Assembly: GCF_000185365.1 (NCBI RefSeq)
Contig: NZ_GL622241.1
Span: forward strand, 1,131,273 to 1,195,272
DNA: 64,000 bases
DNA from: Enterococcus italicus DSM 15952
GTDB lineage: Bacteria; Bacillota; Bacilli; Lactobacillales; Enterococcaceae
Reading direction: 5' to 3'
This document shows, piece by piece, positions 55,257 to 64,000 of the stretch. The notes under the pieces are model-generated. The model was not told the DNA's origin, ran no database searches, and saw only the letters and a program-made list of their open reading frames with translations. Every line of letters starts with the position of its first letter. Position 1 is the stretch's first letter. Both the position numbers and the translations under genes were made by a program.

Positions 55257-56552
55257 ATGCTAGAACGCTATACACGACCAGAAATGGGAAATATTTGGAC
55301 TGATGAAAACCGCTATCGAGCTTGGTTAGAAGTAGAAATCCTTGCCACCGAGGCTTGGTCTGAGCTTGGTGAAATACCGAAAGAAGATGTCAAAAAAATC
55401 CGCGAAAAAGCAGCCTTTGATACCGTACGTATTTTAGAAATTGAACAAGAAACGCGACATGACGTCGTAGCGTTTACACGAGCTGTCTCTGAAAGTTTGG
55501 GTGAGGAGCGCAAATGGGTTCATTATGGTCTTACTTCCACTGATGTCGTTGATACGGCATATGGCTATCTCTTGAAACAAGCCAATGATATCTTAAGAAA
55601 AGATATTCAACGTTTAACTGAAGTAATCGGTGAGAAAGCCAAAGCCTACAAGCATACCGTAATGATGGGACGCACGCATGGAGTTCATGCGGAGCCGACT
55701 ACGTTTGGGCTGAAGCTAGCCTTATGGTACTCAGAAATGAAGCGAAATATTGAACGATTTGAACACGCTGCAGCTGGCGTTGAGGCCGGTAAAATTAGTG
55801 GCGCAGTGGGGACATTTGCCAATATCCCACCTTTTGTTGAAGCGTTTGTCTGTGACAAACTAGGTATTCGCGCCCAAGAAATTTCTACCCAGGTGCTACC
55901 AAGAGATTTGCACGCAGAATACATCGCAACCATGGCATTAATTGCGACTAGTATTGAAAAATTTGCTACTGAAATCCGTTCATTGCAAAAATCAGAAACT
56001 CGTGAGGTGGAAGAATTTTTTGCGAAAGGGCAAAAAGGCTCATCCGCAATGCCGCATAAGCGTAACCCAATCGGCTCTGAGAACATGACTGGTCTAGCGC
56101 GAGTGATTCGCGGGCATGTCGTAACAGCGTATGAAGATGTCACTTTATGGCATGAGCGAGATATTTCTCATTCTTCCGCTGAACGTATTATTTTACCTGA
56201 TACAACGATTTTACTTAACTATATGTTGAATCGTTTTGCGACGATTGTTGAACAATTGACTGTCTTCCCTGAAAACATGAAGCGCAATATGGATGCGACG
56301 TTTGGTTTAATTTATAGCCAACGTGTCTTACTCAAATTGATCGATCACGGTATGACAAGAGAAGAAGCCTATGATTTGGTACAACCAAAAACTGCAATTG
56401 CTTGGGATGAACAAACACAGTTTCGACCATTGCTAGAGCAAGACGCGAAAATTATGAGTATTTTATCAAAAGAAGAATTAGATGATGCATTTGATTATCA
56501 TTACCATCTAAAACAAGTGGATACGATTTTTAAAAGAGTCGGTTTAGAGTAA
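55257..56552 (+). CDS. purB: Adenylosuccinate lyase
   Basis: 431 aa. Cleaves SAICAR and adenylosuccinate, releasing fumarate. Seen: [10 protein letters not shown] at the start, TSTDVVDTA (about 88), [14 protein letters not shown] (about 139) and the signature [17 protein letters not shown] (about 261-277) with the catalytic Ser. AAAGGAGAC precedes the ATG. Last gene of the xpt-side purine group, closed by the terminator at 56562. Confidence 0.97.
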   Translation: MLERYTRPEMGNIWTDENRYRAWLEVEILATEAWSELGEIPKEDVKKIREKAAFDTVRILEIEQETRHDVVAFTRAVSESLGEERKWVHYGLTSTDVVDTAYGYLLKQANDILRKDIQRLTEVIGEKAKAYKHTVMMGRTHGVHAEPTTFGLKLALWYSEMKRNIERFEHAAAGVEAGKISGAVGTFANIPPFVEAFVCDKLGIRAQEISTQVLPRDLHAEYIATMALIATSIEKFATEIRSLQKSETREVEEFFAKGQKGSSAMPHKRNPIGSENMTGLARVIRGHVVTAYEDVTLWHERDISHSSAERIILPDTTILLNYMLNRFATIVEQLTVFPENMKRNMDATFGLIYSQRVLLKLIDHGMTREEAYDLVQPKTAIAWDEQTQFRPLLEQDAKIMSILSKEELDDAFDYHYHLKQVDTIFKRVGLE

Positions 56553-56561
56553 ATCATTTAC

Positions 56562-56597
56562 GGAGGTATGACAGTTTAAACTGTTATCCCTCCTTTT
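56562..56597 (+). terminator. Terminator after purB
   Basis: GGAGGTATGACAGTTT (56562-56577) pairs with AAACTGTTATCCCTCC (56578-56593) with one mismatch and one G-T, followed by TTTT. Confidence 0.8.
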
Positions 56598-56713
56598 ATA
56601 CAGTCGTTTGACAAATAAGTTAACCTACCTTTTTGAGTTTGCTATGATTCAACCCAAAATTTCAAGAACAAGTTAGCCACTTTTTGAAAAATATTACGAT
56701 ACAGATGTGACAC

Positions 56714-56740
56714 AAACAAATTAGTAAGACAAATTTGTTT
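56714..56740. other. Inverted repeat in the purB-downstream gap
   Basis: AAACAAATT (56714-56722) and AATTTGTTT (56732-56740) are perfectly complementary. An extended -10 motif TGCTATGAT lies upstream (about 56640-56648). The 294-base gap 56553-56846 otherwise holds the purB terminator and repeat copy 3. Confidence 0.4.
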
Positions 56741-56763
56741 CACTGATAGAGACTAGAGATTAA

Positions 56764-56840
56764 GACAGAATTGGTCAATAATAAGCAAAAGCCATAAAAT
56801 CCAGAAGTTATTTTCCAAACTTTTGGATTTTATGGCTTTT
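56764..56840. repeat. Dispersed hairpin repeat, copy 3
   Basis: Flank GACAGAATTGGTC is followed by a hairpin with 14-bp perfect arms AAAAGCCATAAAAT / ATTTTATGGCTTTT (56787-56800 and 56827-56840). The core CCAGAAGTT / AACTTTTGG has a single G-T, and the loop is ATTTTCCA (56810-56817). About 23 bp of stem in total. It lies between convergent genes and can terminate both. Confidence 0.88.
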
Positions 56841-56846
56841 TTGTTT

Positions 56847-57209
56847 TCATTGAGTCAAACTGATGCGGCTATGGCTATACTCAAGGATTTCAGACAAAAA
56901 CTCTAATGAAACTTCACGAAAATTATAAAAAACTTTTAAAAGATGGTAGCTTTTAAAGAGATAAGAGGCTTCAATAGCTTGGATAATTAACTCTTGATTT
57001 TTTTGGTTTTGATATTGATAGACATTTCGATGACTAATAGTTGTCAATTTGTTCTCAAAAACCGCTTTTAAAAAAGGAGCTATTTGTGAATCTATTCCAA
57101 ATTTTTCAGAATATAAAAGCTGTCGGATATCATTGAGGAGTGACTCTTGCGTTTCTACGGATAATGAATCATAGAAAATACGTGCATCATGTCTGAGTTG
57201 CTCTTTCAT
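56847..57209 (-). CDS. Protein of unknown function, opposite strand inside the pur region
   Basis: 120 aa, not recognised. Soluble, acidic-helical with several aromatic residues (YQYQNQKNQELIIQAIE, then SYLFKSYHLLKVFYNF); no signal peptide or membrane helix. ATG at 57209 is chosen because GGAGGAA lies eight bases before it; a frame start at 57230 has no ribosome binding site. It has its own promoter with a cre-like site and splits the purine genes into two groups. Confidence 0.65.
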   Translation of the reverse strand: MKEQLRHDARIFYDSLSVETQESLLNDIRQLLYSEKFGIDSQIAPFLKAVFENKLTTISHRNVYQYQNQKNQELIIQAIEASYLFKSYHLLKVFYNFREVSLEFLSEILEYSHSRISLTQ

Positions 57210-57242
57210 TTGTTCTTCCTCCAAAGTCATATTATCAATGAA

Positions 57243-57271
57243 ACTATATCACAAACACATATTTATGTAAA
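57243..57271 (-). promoter_or_regulatory. Promoter of the opposite-strand gene
   Basis: On the - strand TTTACA (complement of 57266-57271), a 17-base spacer and TATAGT (complement of 57243-57248), about 35 bases before the start codon. Confidence 0.65.
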
Positions 57272-57279
57272 CGCTTATC
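57266..57279 (-). promoter_or_regulatory. Candidate cre (CcpA) site
   Basis: On the - strand GATAAGCGTTTACA matches TGWAARCGYTWNCA except for the first two bases. It overlaps the -35 of the opposite-strand gene. Confidence 0.4.
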
Positions 57280-57297
57280 TTTATTTTTCTATTCTTT

Positions 57298-57310
57298 AAA
57301 TACGAACATT
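57298..57310 (+). promoter_or_regulatory. PurR-box-like site for purC operon
   Basis: AAATACGAACATT matches the PurR box AWWWCCGAACWWT at all but one position. It lies about 35 bases upstream of the -35, where PurR boxes of Lactococcus and Bacillus are found. Confidence 0.6.
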
Positions 57311-57344
57311 TATTGCTTTTTGTAATTAAATTATAAATAATTAT

Positions 57345-57374
57345 TTGACTATCTTTTTTTGTTAGGTTTAAAAT
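57345..57374 (+). promoter_or_regulatory. Promoter for purC-S-Q-L-F-M-N
   Basis: TTGACT (57345-57350), an 18-base spacer and TAAAAT (57369-57374), about 39 bases before the purC start. Confidence 0.7.
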
Positions 57375-57412
57375 GAAAGCAAGAAATAACCAATAAATTA
57401 ATGAGGTGAATC

Positions 57413-58135
57413 ATGAATACGTGCGATGTAATCTATGAGGGAAAAGCGAAGAAAATGTATCGGACAGAAGATGAATCCATTGTTCTCGTAGAATATTTGG
57501 ATCAAGTTACAGCATTAAATGGCGCAAGAAAAGATGAAATGGTTGGGAAAGCTGAGTTAAACAATACCATTTCATCTTTTATTTTCACATGGTTAAAAAA
57601 AAATGGCATTGAAAACCATTTTGTATCAAAAGAGGGAAAAACCGAACAATTAATCAAAAAGCTAGAAATGATTCCACTAGAAATTGTTTTAAGAAATGTG
57701 GCGGCTGGTAGTTTTTCCAAACGGTTTGCTGTTGCACAAGGCACAGTATTAACTAGACCGATTATTGAATTTTATTACAAAGCTGACGAATTGGATGATC
57801 CATTTATAAATGATGCTCATGTCGATTATTTTTCAATTGCGACTGAAGGTGAATTAAAGAGTATTCGTCAGCTAACATTGATGCTTAATGAAAAATTGAT
57901 TGAGTTGTTTGACCAAATTGATTTGACGTTGGTTGATTTTAAAATTGAAGTGGGAAGAACCTCGGATGGGAAAATTCTTTTGGCAGATGAAATTTCACCT
58001 GATACGTGTCGCTTATGGGATAAAACAAGCAAGCAATCACTTGATAAAGATGTCTATCGTAAGAAAACAGGGGATTTACTAACGGTTTATCGTGAAGTTA
58101 CCAATCGACTTGATGCACTTAAGGAGGAAAATTAG
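57413..58135 (+). CDS. purC: SAICAR synthetase
   Basis: 240 aa. Joins CAIR with aspartate using ATP. Seen: YEGKAKKMYRT (about 8-18), the EIVLRNVAAGSFSKR region (about 90-104) and LADEISPDTCRLWD (about 190-203). ATGAGGTGAATC precedes the ATG. First gene of the second purine operon, behind a PurR-box-like site. purS starts directly after its stop. Confidence 0.97.
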   Translation: MNTCDVIYEGKAKKMYRTEDESIVLVEYLDQVTALNGARKDEMVGKAELNNTISSFIFTWLKKNGIENHFVSKEGKTEQLIKKLEMIPLEIVLRNVAAGSFSKRFAVAQGTVLTRPIIEFYYKADELDDPFINDAHVDYFSIATEGELKSIRQLTLMLNEKLIELFDQIDLTLVDFKIEVGRTSDGKILLADEISPDTCRLWDKTSKQSLDKDVYRKKTGDLLTVYREVTNRLDALKEEN

Positions 58136-58387
58136 ATGACACTTGCTAAAGTAATCGTAATGTACAAAGAATCGATCCTTGATCCTCAAGGTGAGGCAGT
58201 AAAAAATGCATTGCTGCGACTTGACCATAAAGAAGTAAAAGATGTCCGGATGGGTAAATACTTCGAAATTCAATTAGCAGAGTCTGTTGACCCGGAAGCT
58301 GAAATTGAAAAGATGTGTCAAGAGTTATTGGCAAATGTGACGATGGAAAGCTATCGCTATGAATTAGTAGACGAGGTGCAACAATGA
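58136..58387 (+). CDS. purS: FGAM synthase subunit PurS
   Basis: 83-aa small structural subunit that bridges PurQ and PurL in Gram-positive FGAM synthase. Seen: [22 protein letters not shown] at the N-terminus and the [12 protein letters not shown] core. AAGGAGGA at 58121-58128 precedes the ATG, which abuts the purC stop. Overlaps purQ by four bases (ATGA). Confidence 0.95.
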   Translation: MTLAKVIVMYKESILDPQGEAVKNALLRLDHKEVKDVRMGKYFEIQLAESVDPEAEIEKMCQELLANVTMESYRYELVDEVQQ

Positions 58388-59067
58388 AATTTGCAGTTAT
58401 TGTTTTCCCAGGCTCTAATTGCGATCAAGATATGATATGGGCTGTGAATCTTTTTGATGGTATGCAAGCGACAGCAGTACGCCATGATGAACGCTCATTG
58501 GTGGGGTATGATGGCGTGTTGCTTCCGGGCGGCTTTTCTTATGGTGATTACTTACGGTGTGGAGCGATTGCCCGCTTTGCTCCAATTATGACTGAGGTGG
58601 TGCGTTTTGCACAGGAAGGTAAGCCGGTTTTTGGAACGTGCAATGGGTTTCAGATGTTGACAGAACTAGGTCTGTTACCGGGTGGTTTACGAAAAAATGA
58701 ATCGTTGAAATTTATCAGTAAAGTAGTCCCAATCGTTGTTGAAACAAACAAGCATTCATTTACGAATCAGTACCAAGCAAAAGCAACTATCGAGCTACCG
58801 ATTGCCCATGGCGAAGGAAATTATTACTGTGATGAGGAAACATTAGCTGAACTAGAAGCTAATAATCAAATCTTATTTCGATATGCTGACAAGGTGAACG
58901 GGAGTGTCGCAAATATCGCGGGCATTAGCAATCTAGCAGGCAATGTAGTCGGTATGATGCCGCATCCGGAACGGGCAGTCGAAGCATTATTAGGGTCAAC
59001 TGATGGTCGTCCTTTTTTTGAATCAATGCTGACAAACTTTGTAAAGGAGAGCAATCATGTCAAATAA
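58384..59067 (+). CDS. purQ: FGAM synthase glutaminase subunit PurQ
   Basis: 227-aa class I glutamine amidotransferase supplying ammonia to PurL. Seen: [10 protein letters not shown] at the start, [16 protein letters not shown] (about 52-67), the nucleophile Cys in [10 protein letters not shown] (about 86-90) and the His/Glu pair in HPERA (about 200). ATGA overlap with purS; overlaps purL by 11 bases. Confidence 0.96.
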   Translation: MKFAVIVFPGSNCDQDMIWAVNLFDGMQATAVRHDERSLVGYDGVLLPGGFSYGDYLRCGAIARFAPIMTEVVRFAQEGKPVFGTCNGFQMLTELGLLPGGLRKNESLKFISKVVPIVVETNKHSFTNQYQAKATIELPIAHGEGNYYCDEETLAELEANNQILFRYADKVNGSVANIAGISNLAGNVVGMMPHPERAVEALLGSTDGRPFFESMLTNFVKESNHVK

Positions 59068-61279
59068 GGTGAATCTTGAGCCAACAGCGGAAACAATCCA
59101 ACACGAAAAAATTTATCGACAATGGGGATTAACAGACGAAGAATATGATAAAGTAGTGGCAATTTTACATCGTCAACCCAACTATACCGAAACGGGCTTA
59201 TTTGCTGTTATGTGGAGTGAGCACTGCTCTTATAAAAATTCAAAACCGATTCTTAAAAAATTCCCATCAAGCGGTTCTCACGTGTTACAAGGTCCCGGTG
59301 AAGGAGCGGGAATTGTTGATATTGGCGATGACTTGGCAGTTGTTTTTAAAGCAGAAAGCCACAATCATCCATCAGCGGTGGAGCCATATGAAGGGGCAGC
59401 GACTGGCGTAGGCGGAATTATCCGAGATATCTTTAGTATGGGCGCTCGACCGATTGCTATATTGGATTCATTGCGATTTGGTGAATTGACCAATTCAAGG
59501 ACGAAGTATTTATTTGAAGAAATCGTCGCTGGCATTAGCGGATATGGTAATTGTATCGGTATCCCGACAGTGGGTGGTGAAATTTCCTTTGACGCGTGTT
59601 ATGAAGGGAATCCGTTGGTCAATGCGATGTGTGTGGGTGTTATCGAGCATCGCCACATTCAAAAAGGCCAAGCGAAAGGAATCGGCAATCCAATCTTTTA
59701 TGTCGGTGCAAAAACTGGTCGTGATGGAATCCATGGTGCGACATTTGCCTCAGAAGAATTTGAGGATGAAAAAGAACAAAATCGCTCGGCGGTTCAAGTG
59801 GGCGATCCATTTATGGAAAAATTATTACTTGAGGCGTGTTTAGAATTGATTCAAGAGCATCCTGAAGCAGTTGTTGGGATTCAAGATATGGGTGCAGCTG
59901 GGTTGGTTTCATCAAGTTCGGAAATGGCATCAAAAGCAGGATCTGGATTAAAGCTTAATCTAGATGATGTCCCTCAACGTGAAACCAATATGACCCCTTA
60001 TGAGATGATGCTCTCTGAATCACAAGAGCGTATGTTAATCTGTGTCCAAAAAGGCCATGAACAAACCGTTTGCAACCTTTTTGCAAAATACGAGCTTGCC
60101 GCTGTTAATATCGGTTCAGTCACTAACGACGGTCAATATCGCTTGTATCACAAAGGGAAATTGGTTGCTGACTTGCCGGTCGATGCATTGGCGAGTGAAG
60201 CGCCTGTCTATTACAAAGAACAAGCTGTTCCGAAGAGACTAGAAGCATTTAAACAAATGCAACCTTTTGAACCGGTACTATACTCTGTTGAAGAAACGTT
60301 GACTGATTTACTTGCTCAACCGACAATTGCATCTAAGAAGTCGGTCTATGAGACCTATGATTCACAAGTCTTGACGAACACAGTCGTACGTCCGGGAAGT
60401 GATGCTGCTGTCGTGCGGATCAAAGGAACGAAGAAAGCTTTGGCGATGACGACGGATTGCAATGCGCGCTATTTATACCTTGATCCAGAACTTGGTGGTC
60501 AAATTGCTGTTTCCGAAGCCGCCAGAAATATTGTGGCCAGCGGTGGCCAACCATTAGCTATTACCGATTGTTTGAATTACGGCTCACCTGAGAAGCCAGA
60601 AGTCTTTTGGGAATTGGCACAGTCAGCAGATGGCATTTCTGCTGCGTGCCTAGCGTTAGGAACGCCAGTCATCTCAGGTAATGTTTCGTTGTACAACGAA
60701 ACCAATGGCCAAGCGATTTATCCTACGCCAATGATTGGGATGGTTGGACTGATTGAAGATGTACAACACGTAACAACTCAGTCCTTCAAGAAAAGTGGCG
60801 ACCTGATTTATGTTATTGGAGAAACGAAGGATGACTTTGCTGGGAGTGAAATTCAAAAGCAACAAACTGGTGAAATTGCGGGCACAATCAGCTTTTCATT
60901 AGAAGACGAAAAGAACAATCAAACACTGGTTTTAGCAGCGATCAAAGAAGGATTGATTCAAAGTGCGCATGATTGTGCGGAAGGTGGATTATTAGTAGCT
61001 TTAGCGGAATCAGCCTTCGATCATAATTTTGGTTTTTCAATTGATTGGCAAGGAACAAATGCACAACTCTTCTCTGAAACGCAATCACGATTTGTATTAA
61101 GTGTTTCTCTAGAAAATCAAGCGCGCTTTGAAGAACAATTTGGCGCAAACGCGACTTATCTTGGCGTGGTAACGGAAGAACCAACATATGTGATCAAATC
61201 AGAAAATGAGCAAGTGATAATTGATGGACTCAATGCGAAGCGAATATGGGAGGAAGCCATTCCATGCCTTATGAAGTAA
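59057..61279 (+). CDS. purL: FGAM synthase subunit PurL
   Basis: 740-aa synthetase subunit of the small type that needs PurS and PurQ, unlike the 1300-aa fused enzyme of enterobacteria. Seen: [13 protein letters not shown] (about 50-62), [20 protein letters not shown] (about 77-96), [21 protein letters not shown] (split here as [11 protein letters not shown] and GAATGVGG), and [26 protein letters not shown] precedes the ATG. Overlaps purF by 16 bases. Confidence 0.96.
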   Translation: MSNKVNLEPTAETIQHEKIYRQWGLTDEEYDKVVAILHRQPNYTETGLFAVMWSEHCSYKNSKPILKKFPSSGSHVLQGPGEGAGIVDIGDDLAVVFKAESHNHPSAVEPYEGAATGVGGIIRDIFSMGARPIAILDSLRFGELTNSRTKYLFEEIVAGISGYGNCIGIPTVGGEISFDACYEGNPLVNAMCVGVIEHRHIQKGQAKGIGNPIFYVGAKTGRDGIHGATFASEEFEDEKEQNRSAVQVGDPFMEKLLLEACLELIQEHPEAVVGIQDMGAAGLVSSSSEMASKAGSGLKLNLDDVPQRETNMTPYEMMLSESQERMLICVQKGHEQTVCNLFAKYELAAVNIGSVTNDGQYRLYHKGKLVADLPVDALASEAPVYYKEQAVPKRLEAFKQMQPFEPVLYSVEETLTDLLAQPTIASKKSVYETYDSQVLTNTVVRPGSDAAVVRIKGTKKALAMTTDCNARYLYLDPELGGQIAVSEAARNIVASGGQPLAITDCLNYGSPEKPEVFWELAQSADGISAACLALGTPVISGNVSLYNETNGQAIYPTPMIGMVGLIEDVQHVTTQSFKKSGDLIYVIGETKDDFAGSEIQKQQTGEIAGTISFSLEDEKNNQTLVLAAIKEGLIQSAHDCAEGGLLVALAESAFDHNFGFSIDWQGTNAQLFSETQSRFVLSVSLENQARFEEQFGANATYLGVVTEEPTYVIKSENEQVIIDGLNAKRIWEEAIPCLMK

Positions 61280-62724
61280 AAAGCTTGAATGAAGAATGTG
61301 GTGTTTTCGGTGTCTGGCAATGTGAAGATGCTGCGCGCCTTACGTATTTTGGTCTGCATGCGTTGCAGCACCGAGGACAAGAAGGAGCAGGAATTGTCGC
61401 TAAAGACGAATCGGAACTTTCTGGCCATCGTGACCTGGGATTGCTTTCGGATGTTTTTTCAAATGAAGCGATTTTGGATCGACTTGAAGGTGATGCTGCG
61501 ATTGGACACGTCCGGTATGCCACAGCTGGTAGAAGGAATCTTGCCAATATTCAGCCCTTTCTTTTTCAATTCGATCAGGAACAAATCGCTCTAGCGCACA
61601 ATGGTAATTTGACCAATGCAAAACGTTTGCGTCGGTCGTTAGAAAAGGAAGGTGCCATTTTCCATTCTAGTTCAGATACGGAAATTTTGATGCATCTCAT
61701 TCGTCGAAGTACCAAAAGTACATTGAAAGAAAAAATTATGGAATCACTGAATACAGTCAAAGGTGGCTTTGCGTATCTTTTGCTAACATCTGATGCGATG
61801 ATTGCAGCTTTGGATCCAAATGGATTCCGACCGCTCGCCATTGGCAGATTGAATAATGGTGGCTATGTAGTAGCTTCGGAAACATGTGCGCTAGATACGA
61901 TTGGTGCTAGCTTTGTTCGGGATGTCAATCCTGGAGAGATGGTCTGGATATCTGATAAGGGAATGGAAATTATCCCCTATACCACAGATACGCAACTTTC
62001 GATTTGCTCCATGGAATTTATATATTTTGCTCGACCTGACTCAAACATATACGGTGTTAATGTTCACACTGCACGTAAAACAATGGGTAAGCGACTAGCG
62101 CAAGAAGCACCGGTAGACGCCGATATTGTGGTGGGAGTGCCAAATTCTTCTTTGTCGGCCGCAAGTGGCTACGCAGAAGAAGCGAATATTCCGTATGAAC
62201 TAGGGTTAATTAAAAATCAATACATCGCGCGGACGTTTATTCAACCTACACAAGAGCTTCGTGAGCAAGGTGTGCGGATGAAGCTTTCAGCTGTCAAAAA
62301 AGTAGTCGAAGGAAAACGTGTGATCCTGGTCGATGATTCAATCGTGCGCGGGACAACCAGTCAACGCATAGTGAGTTTGCTAAAAGAAGCGGGTGCGTCA
62401 GAAGTTCATTTGCGGATTGGCTCGCCAGCGTTGAAATATCCTTGTTTTTATGGGATTGATATCCAGACAAGAAAAGAGTTAATTGCTGCCAATCATACTA
62501 AAGAAGAGATGTGTACTATCATTGGTGCGGATTCTTTAGAATTTTTGAGTGAGCAAGGGGTGATTGATTCGATTGGTTTACCATTCGATGCACCTTATAG
62601 CGGTCTTTGTATGGCTTATTTTAATGGCGATTATCCGACGCCATTGTATGATTATGAAGAAGAATATTTGGCATCTTTACAGGGTGAAAAAGTGGTGCAA
62701 ATGAACGAGGAGGTATTCAAGTGA
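61264..62724 (+). CDS. purF: Amidophosphoribosyltransferase
   Basis: 486 aa. Commits PRPP to purine synthesis. Seen: an 11-residue propeptide ([11 protein letters not shown]) before the Cys that becomes the N-terminal nucleophile in CGVFGVW, the glutaminase domain ([15 protein letters not shown]), the PRPP loop [16 protein letters not shown] (about 352-367), and Cys residues in KYPCFYGID and SGLCMAYF that suit the Bacillus-type iron-sulfur enzyme. ATG 61264 is fixed by GGGAGGAA at 61248-61255, inside purL. Confidence 0.96.
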   Translation: MPYEVKSLNEECGVFGVWQCEDAARLTYFGLHALQHRGQEGAGIVAKDESELSGHRDLGLLSDVFSNEAILDRLEGDAAIGHVRYATAGRRNLANIQPFLFQFDQEQIALAHNGNLTNAKRLRRSLEKEGAIFHSSSDTEILMHLIRRSTKSTLKEKIMESLNTVKGGFAYLLLTSDAMIAALDPNGFRPLAIGRLNNGGYVVASETCALDTIGASFVRDVNPGEMVWISDKGMEIIPYTTDTQLSICSMEFIYFARPDSNIYGVNVHTARKTMGKRLAQEAPVDADIVVGVPNSSLSAASGYAEEANIPYELGLIKNQYIARTFIQPTQELREQGVRMKLSAVKKVVEGKRVILVDDSIVRGTTSQRIVSLLKEAGASEVHLRIGSPALKYPCFYGIDIQTRKELIAANHTKEEMCTIIGADSLEFLSEQGVIDSIGLPFDAPYSGLCMAYFNGDYPTPLYDYEEEYLASLQGEKVVQMNEEVFK

Positions 62725-63767
62725 CAAATCCGTATCAAGAAGCTGGTGTGAATATCGAGGCTGGCTACGATGCAGTCGAACGAATGAAAAAGCATGTCCG
62801 TAAAACGGCAAACAGAGGTGTCATGGGAGCAATCGGTGGCTTTGGTGGCATGGTTGATTTAAGTGTGTACGAATTAGCTGAGCCAGTATTAGTGGCGGGC
62901 ACAGATGGTGTCGGTACGAAGCTACTATTGGCTCAGGAAATGAACCAACATGAAACGATTGGCATTGACTGTGTGGCAATGTGTGTCAATGATGTCCTTG
63001 CCCAAGGAGCTAAACCTATCTTGTTTTTAGATTACATTGCTACTGGAAAATTAGACCCAATTGTTGTTGAACAAATCGTAGCCGGTGTTGCGGAAGGCTG
63101 TGTCCAAGCTGGTGCGGCACTGGTAGGCGGAGAGACTGCTGAAATGCCGGATTTGTATGCTGAGAACGAGTATGATCTAGCTGGTTTTACGGTCGGTGTT
63201 GCTGAGAAAAGTCAGTTAATCCAAGCTGATTCAATCCAAGAAGGCGACCTATTAATCGGGTTGCCATCGACTGGTATTCATTCCAATGGCTTTTCGTTGG
63301 TGCGTTCATTATTTTTTAAAAAATACACTTTTTCGTTAGATGCATCATTTTCAGACTATGGTATTGATCATCTTGGTACTACTTTACTGACGCCGACCAA
63401 AATTTACGTTAATGATGTCTTGCCTTTACTTGCGGATCATCTGATTCAGGGTGTTGCACATATTACTGGTGGCGGATTTTATGAAAATATCCCGAGAATG
63501 TTGCCGGAACACTTGCAAGCAGAAATCCATAACGGTACTTGGCCGGTCTTGCCGGTATTTTCTTTGATGCAAGAACTCGGAGGGTATACATCGCAACAAA
63601 TGTTTGGCATTTTTAATATGGGTATTGGTCTCGTGTTGGCTATTCGCAAAGAAAACCTGGAACATGTAGAGGCATTGTTTGCGAAAGCGAACACACCATT
63701 TTATCAAATTGGCGTGGTGAAAAAACGGAATGGTGATTCGGTCGTCATGAAAGAGGAAGCTGAATGA
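62721..63767 (+). CDS. purM: AIR synthetase
   Basis: 348 aa. ATP-dependent ring closure of FGAM to AIR. Seen: [19 protein letters not shown] at the start, [13 protein letters not shown] (about 35), [12 protein letters not shown] (about 60-71), [14 protein letters not shown] (about 134-147). The start is GTG 62721, overlapping the purF stop (GTGA); GAGGAGG lies upstream. Overlaps purN by four bases. Confidence 0.97.
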   Translation: MTNPYQEAGVNIEAGYDAVERMKKHVRKTANRGVMGAIGGFGGMVDLSVYELAEPVLVAGTDGVGTKLLLAQEMNQHETIGIDCVAMCVNDVLAQGAKPILFLDYIATGKLDPIVVEQIVAGVAEGCVQAGAALVGGETAEMPDLYAENEYDLAGFTVGVAEKSQLIQADSIQEGDLLIGLPSTGIHSNGFSLVRSLFFKKYTFSLDASFSDYGIDHLGTTLLTPTKIYVNDVLPLLADHLIQGVAHITGGGFYENIPRMLPEHLQAEIHNGTWPVLPVFSLMQELGGYTSQQMFGIFNMGIGLVLAIRKENLEHVEALFAKANTPFYQIGVVKKRNGDSVVMKEEAE

Positions 63768-64000
63768 AGATAGCTGTGTTTGCCTCAGGAACCGGATCGA
63801 ATTTTACCGCACTCGTCCAAGCGATAAAGCAAGGACAATTAGCTGCGACTATCGAATTGCTCGTCTGTGACCAACCGGATGCATTGGTACTGAAGCGAGC
63901 AGAAGCGGAACGAATCCCGATTGTCTGCTTAAAACCAAGTGATTTTGCTACTAAAACGGCCTATGAAGAGCAGGTGAAAGAAGCGTTGATTCTTCATGAA
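63764..64000 (+). CDS. purN: GAR formyltransferase (partial, runs off the window)
   Basis: The first 79 codons are present and open to the window end. Seen: [20 protein letters not shown], the PurN start with the GTGSN phosphate-binding loop, and LVCDQPDALVLKRA. The ATG overlaps the purM stop (ATGA). In related genomes purH and purD follow. Confidence 0.95.
   Translation, partial: MKIAVFASGTGSNFTALVQAIKQGQLAATIELLVCDQPDALVLKRAEAERIPIVCLKPSDFATKTAYEEQVKEALILHE

Noticed and set aside
57210-57230. Longer start for the opposite-strand gene
   Set aside because: The seven extra codons contain the GGAGGAA that serves ATG 57209, so the longer start would have no ribosome binding site.

Overview
The window is an A+T-rich stretch of chromosome from a low-GC Gram-positive coccus of the order Lactobacillales. 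It is most likely an Enterococcus or a close relative. The signs are a class-B PBP of the PBP2B type, ParE/ParC, a CodY operon, pyruvate formate-lyase with its activase, a DUF1803 gene next to ppaC, an xpt-pbuX pair under a guanine riboswitch, an Rgg-type regulator, and purS/purQ/small-purL. Species cannot be fixed from sequence reading alone. No prophage, insertion sequence, CRISPR array or rRNA was seen. Genes are tightly packed and almost all on the + strand.

Layout. (1) 0.1-6.1 kb: cell-envelope genes (LCP family protein, PBP2B), a small coupled protein and a CPA1 Na+/H+ antiporter. (2) 6.2-9.6 kb: an ABC-F protein, then thyA-folA, closed by a long hairpin of a repeat family. (3) 9.7-13.9 kb: hemolysin-III family protein (-), degV, then an SGNH esterase-ypmS-msrA-yozE operon. 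(4) 14-28.7 kb: S41 protease, signal peptidase, rbgA, rnhB, dprA, topA, trmFO, xerC, hslV, hslU, codY. This is the classic Firmicutes rnhB-to-codY block. Here it is interrupted between trmFO and xerC by a MoaF-like gene with an in-frame stop, an NfeD/flotillin pair and a 120-bp-period tandem repeat. (5) 28.7-35 kb: aldose epimerase-like protein, plsY (-), parE-parC. (6) 35-41.2 kb: pflB, pflA, ppaC, a DUF1803 gene and a hydrophilic protein of unknown function. (7) 41.3-51.5 kb: tRNA-Leu(GAG) (-), aminotransferase, DUF2187 gene (-), Rgg-like regulator, nagA, an ABC exporter pair, an aromatic-acid-exporter-like protein, an unknown gene, a GH73 glucosaminidase and a TIM-barrel-like protein. (8) 51.5 kb to the end: purine genes.

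How the purine genes fit together. A guanine-class riboswitch with its own terminator precedes xpt-pbuX (salvage and uptake). purE-purK-purB follow pbuX after only 24 bases with no visible terminator. They may therefore share the riboswitch-controlled transcript. After purB come a terminator, a repeat hairpin and a small opposite-strand gene. purC-S-Q-L-F-M-N then start from their own promoter with a PurR-box-like site. The de novo pathway thus appears split into two differently controlled units.

The most unusual signals are non-coding. One is a family of three dispersed long hairpins (9.6, 45.4 and 56.8 kb) that share a loop-proximal core but have unrelated, internally complementary outer arms. 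The other is the two-copy tandem repeat at 24.57-24.79 kb. The nonsense-interrupted gene after trmFO, a terminator-like hairpin in the degV leader and a 14-bp palindrome before the Rgg-like regulator also deserve a second look.
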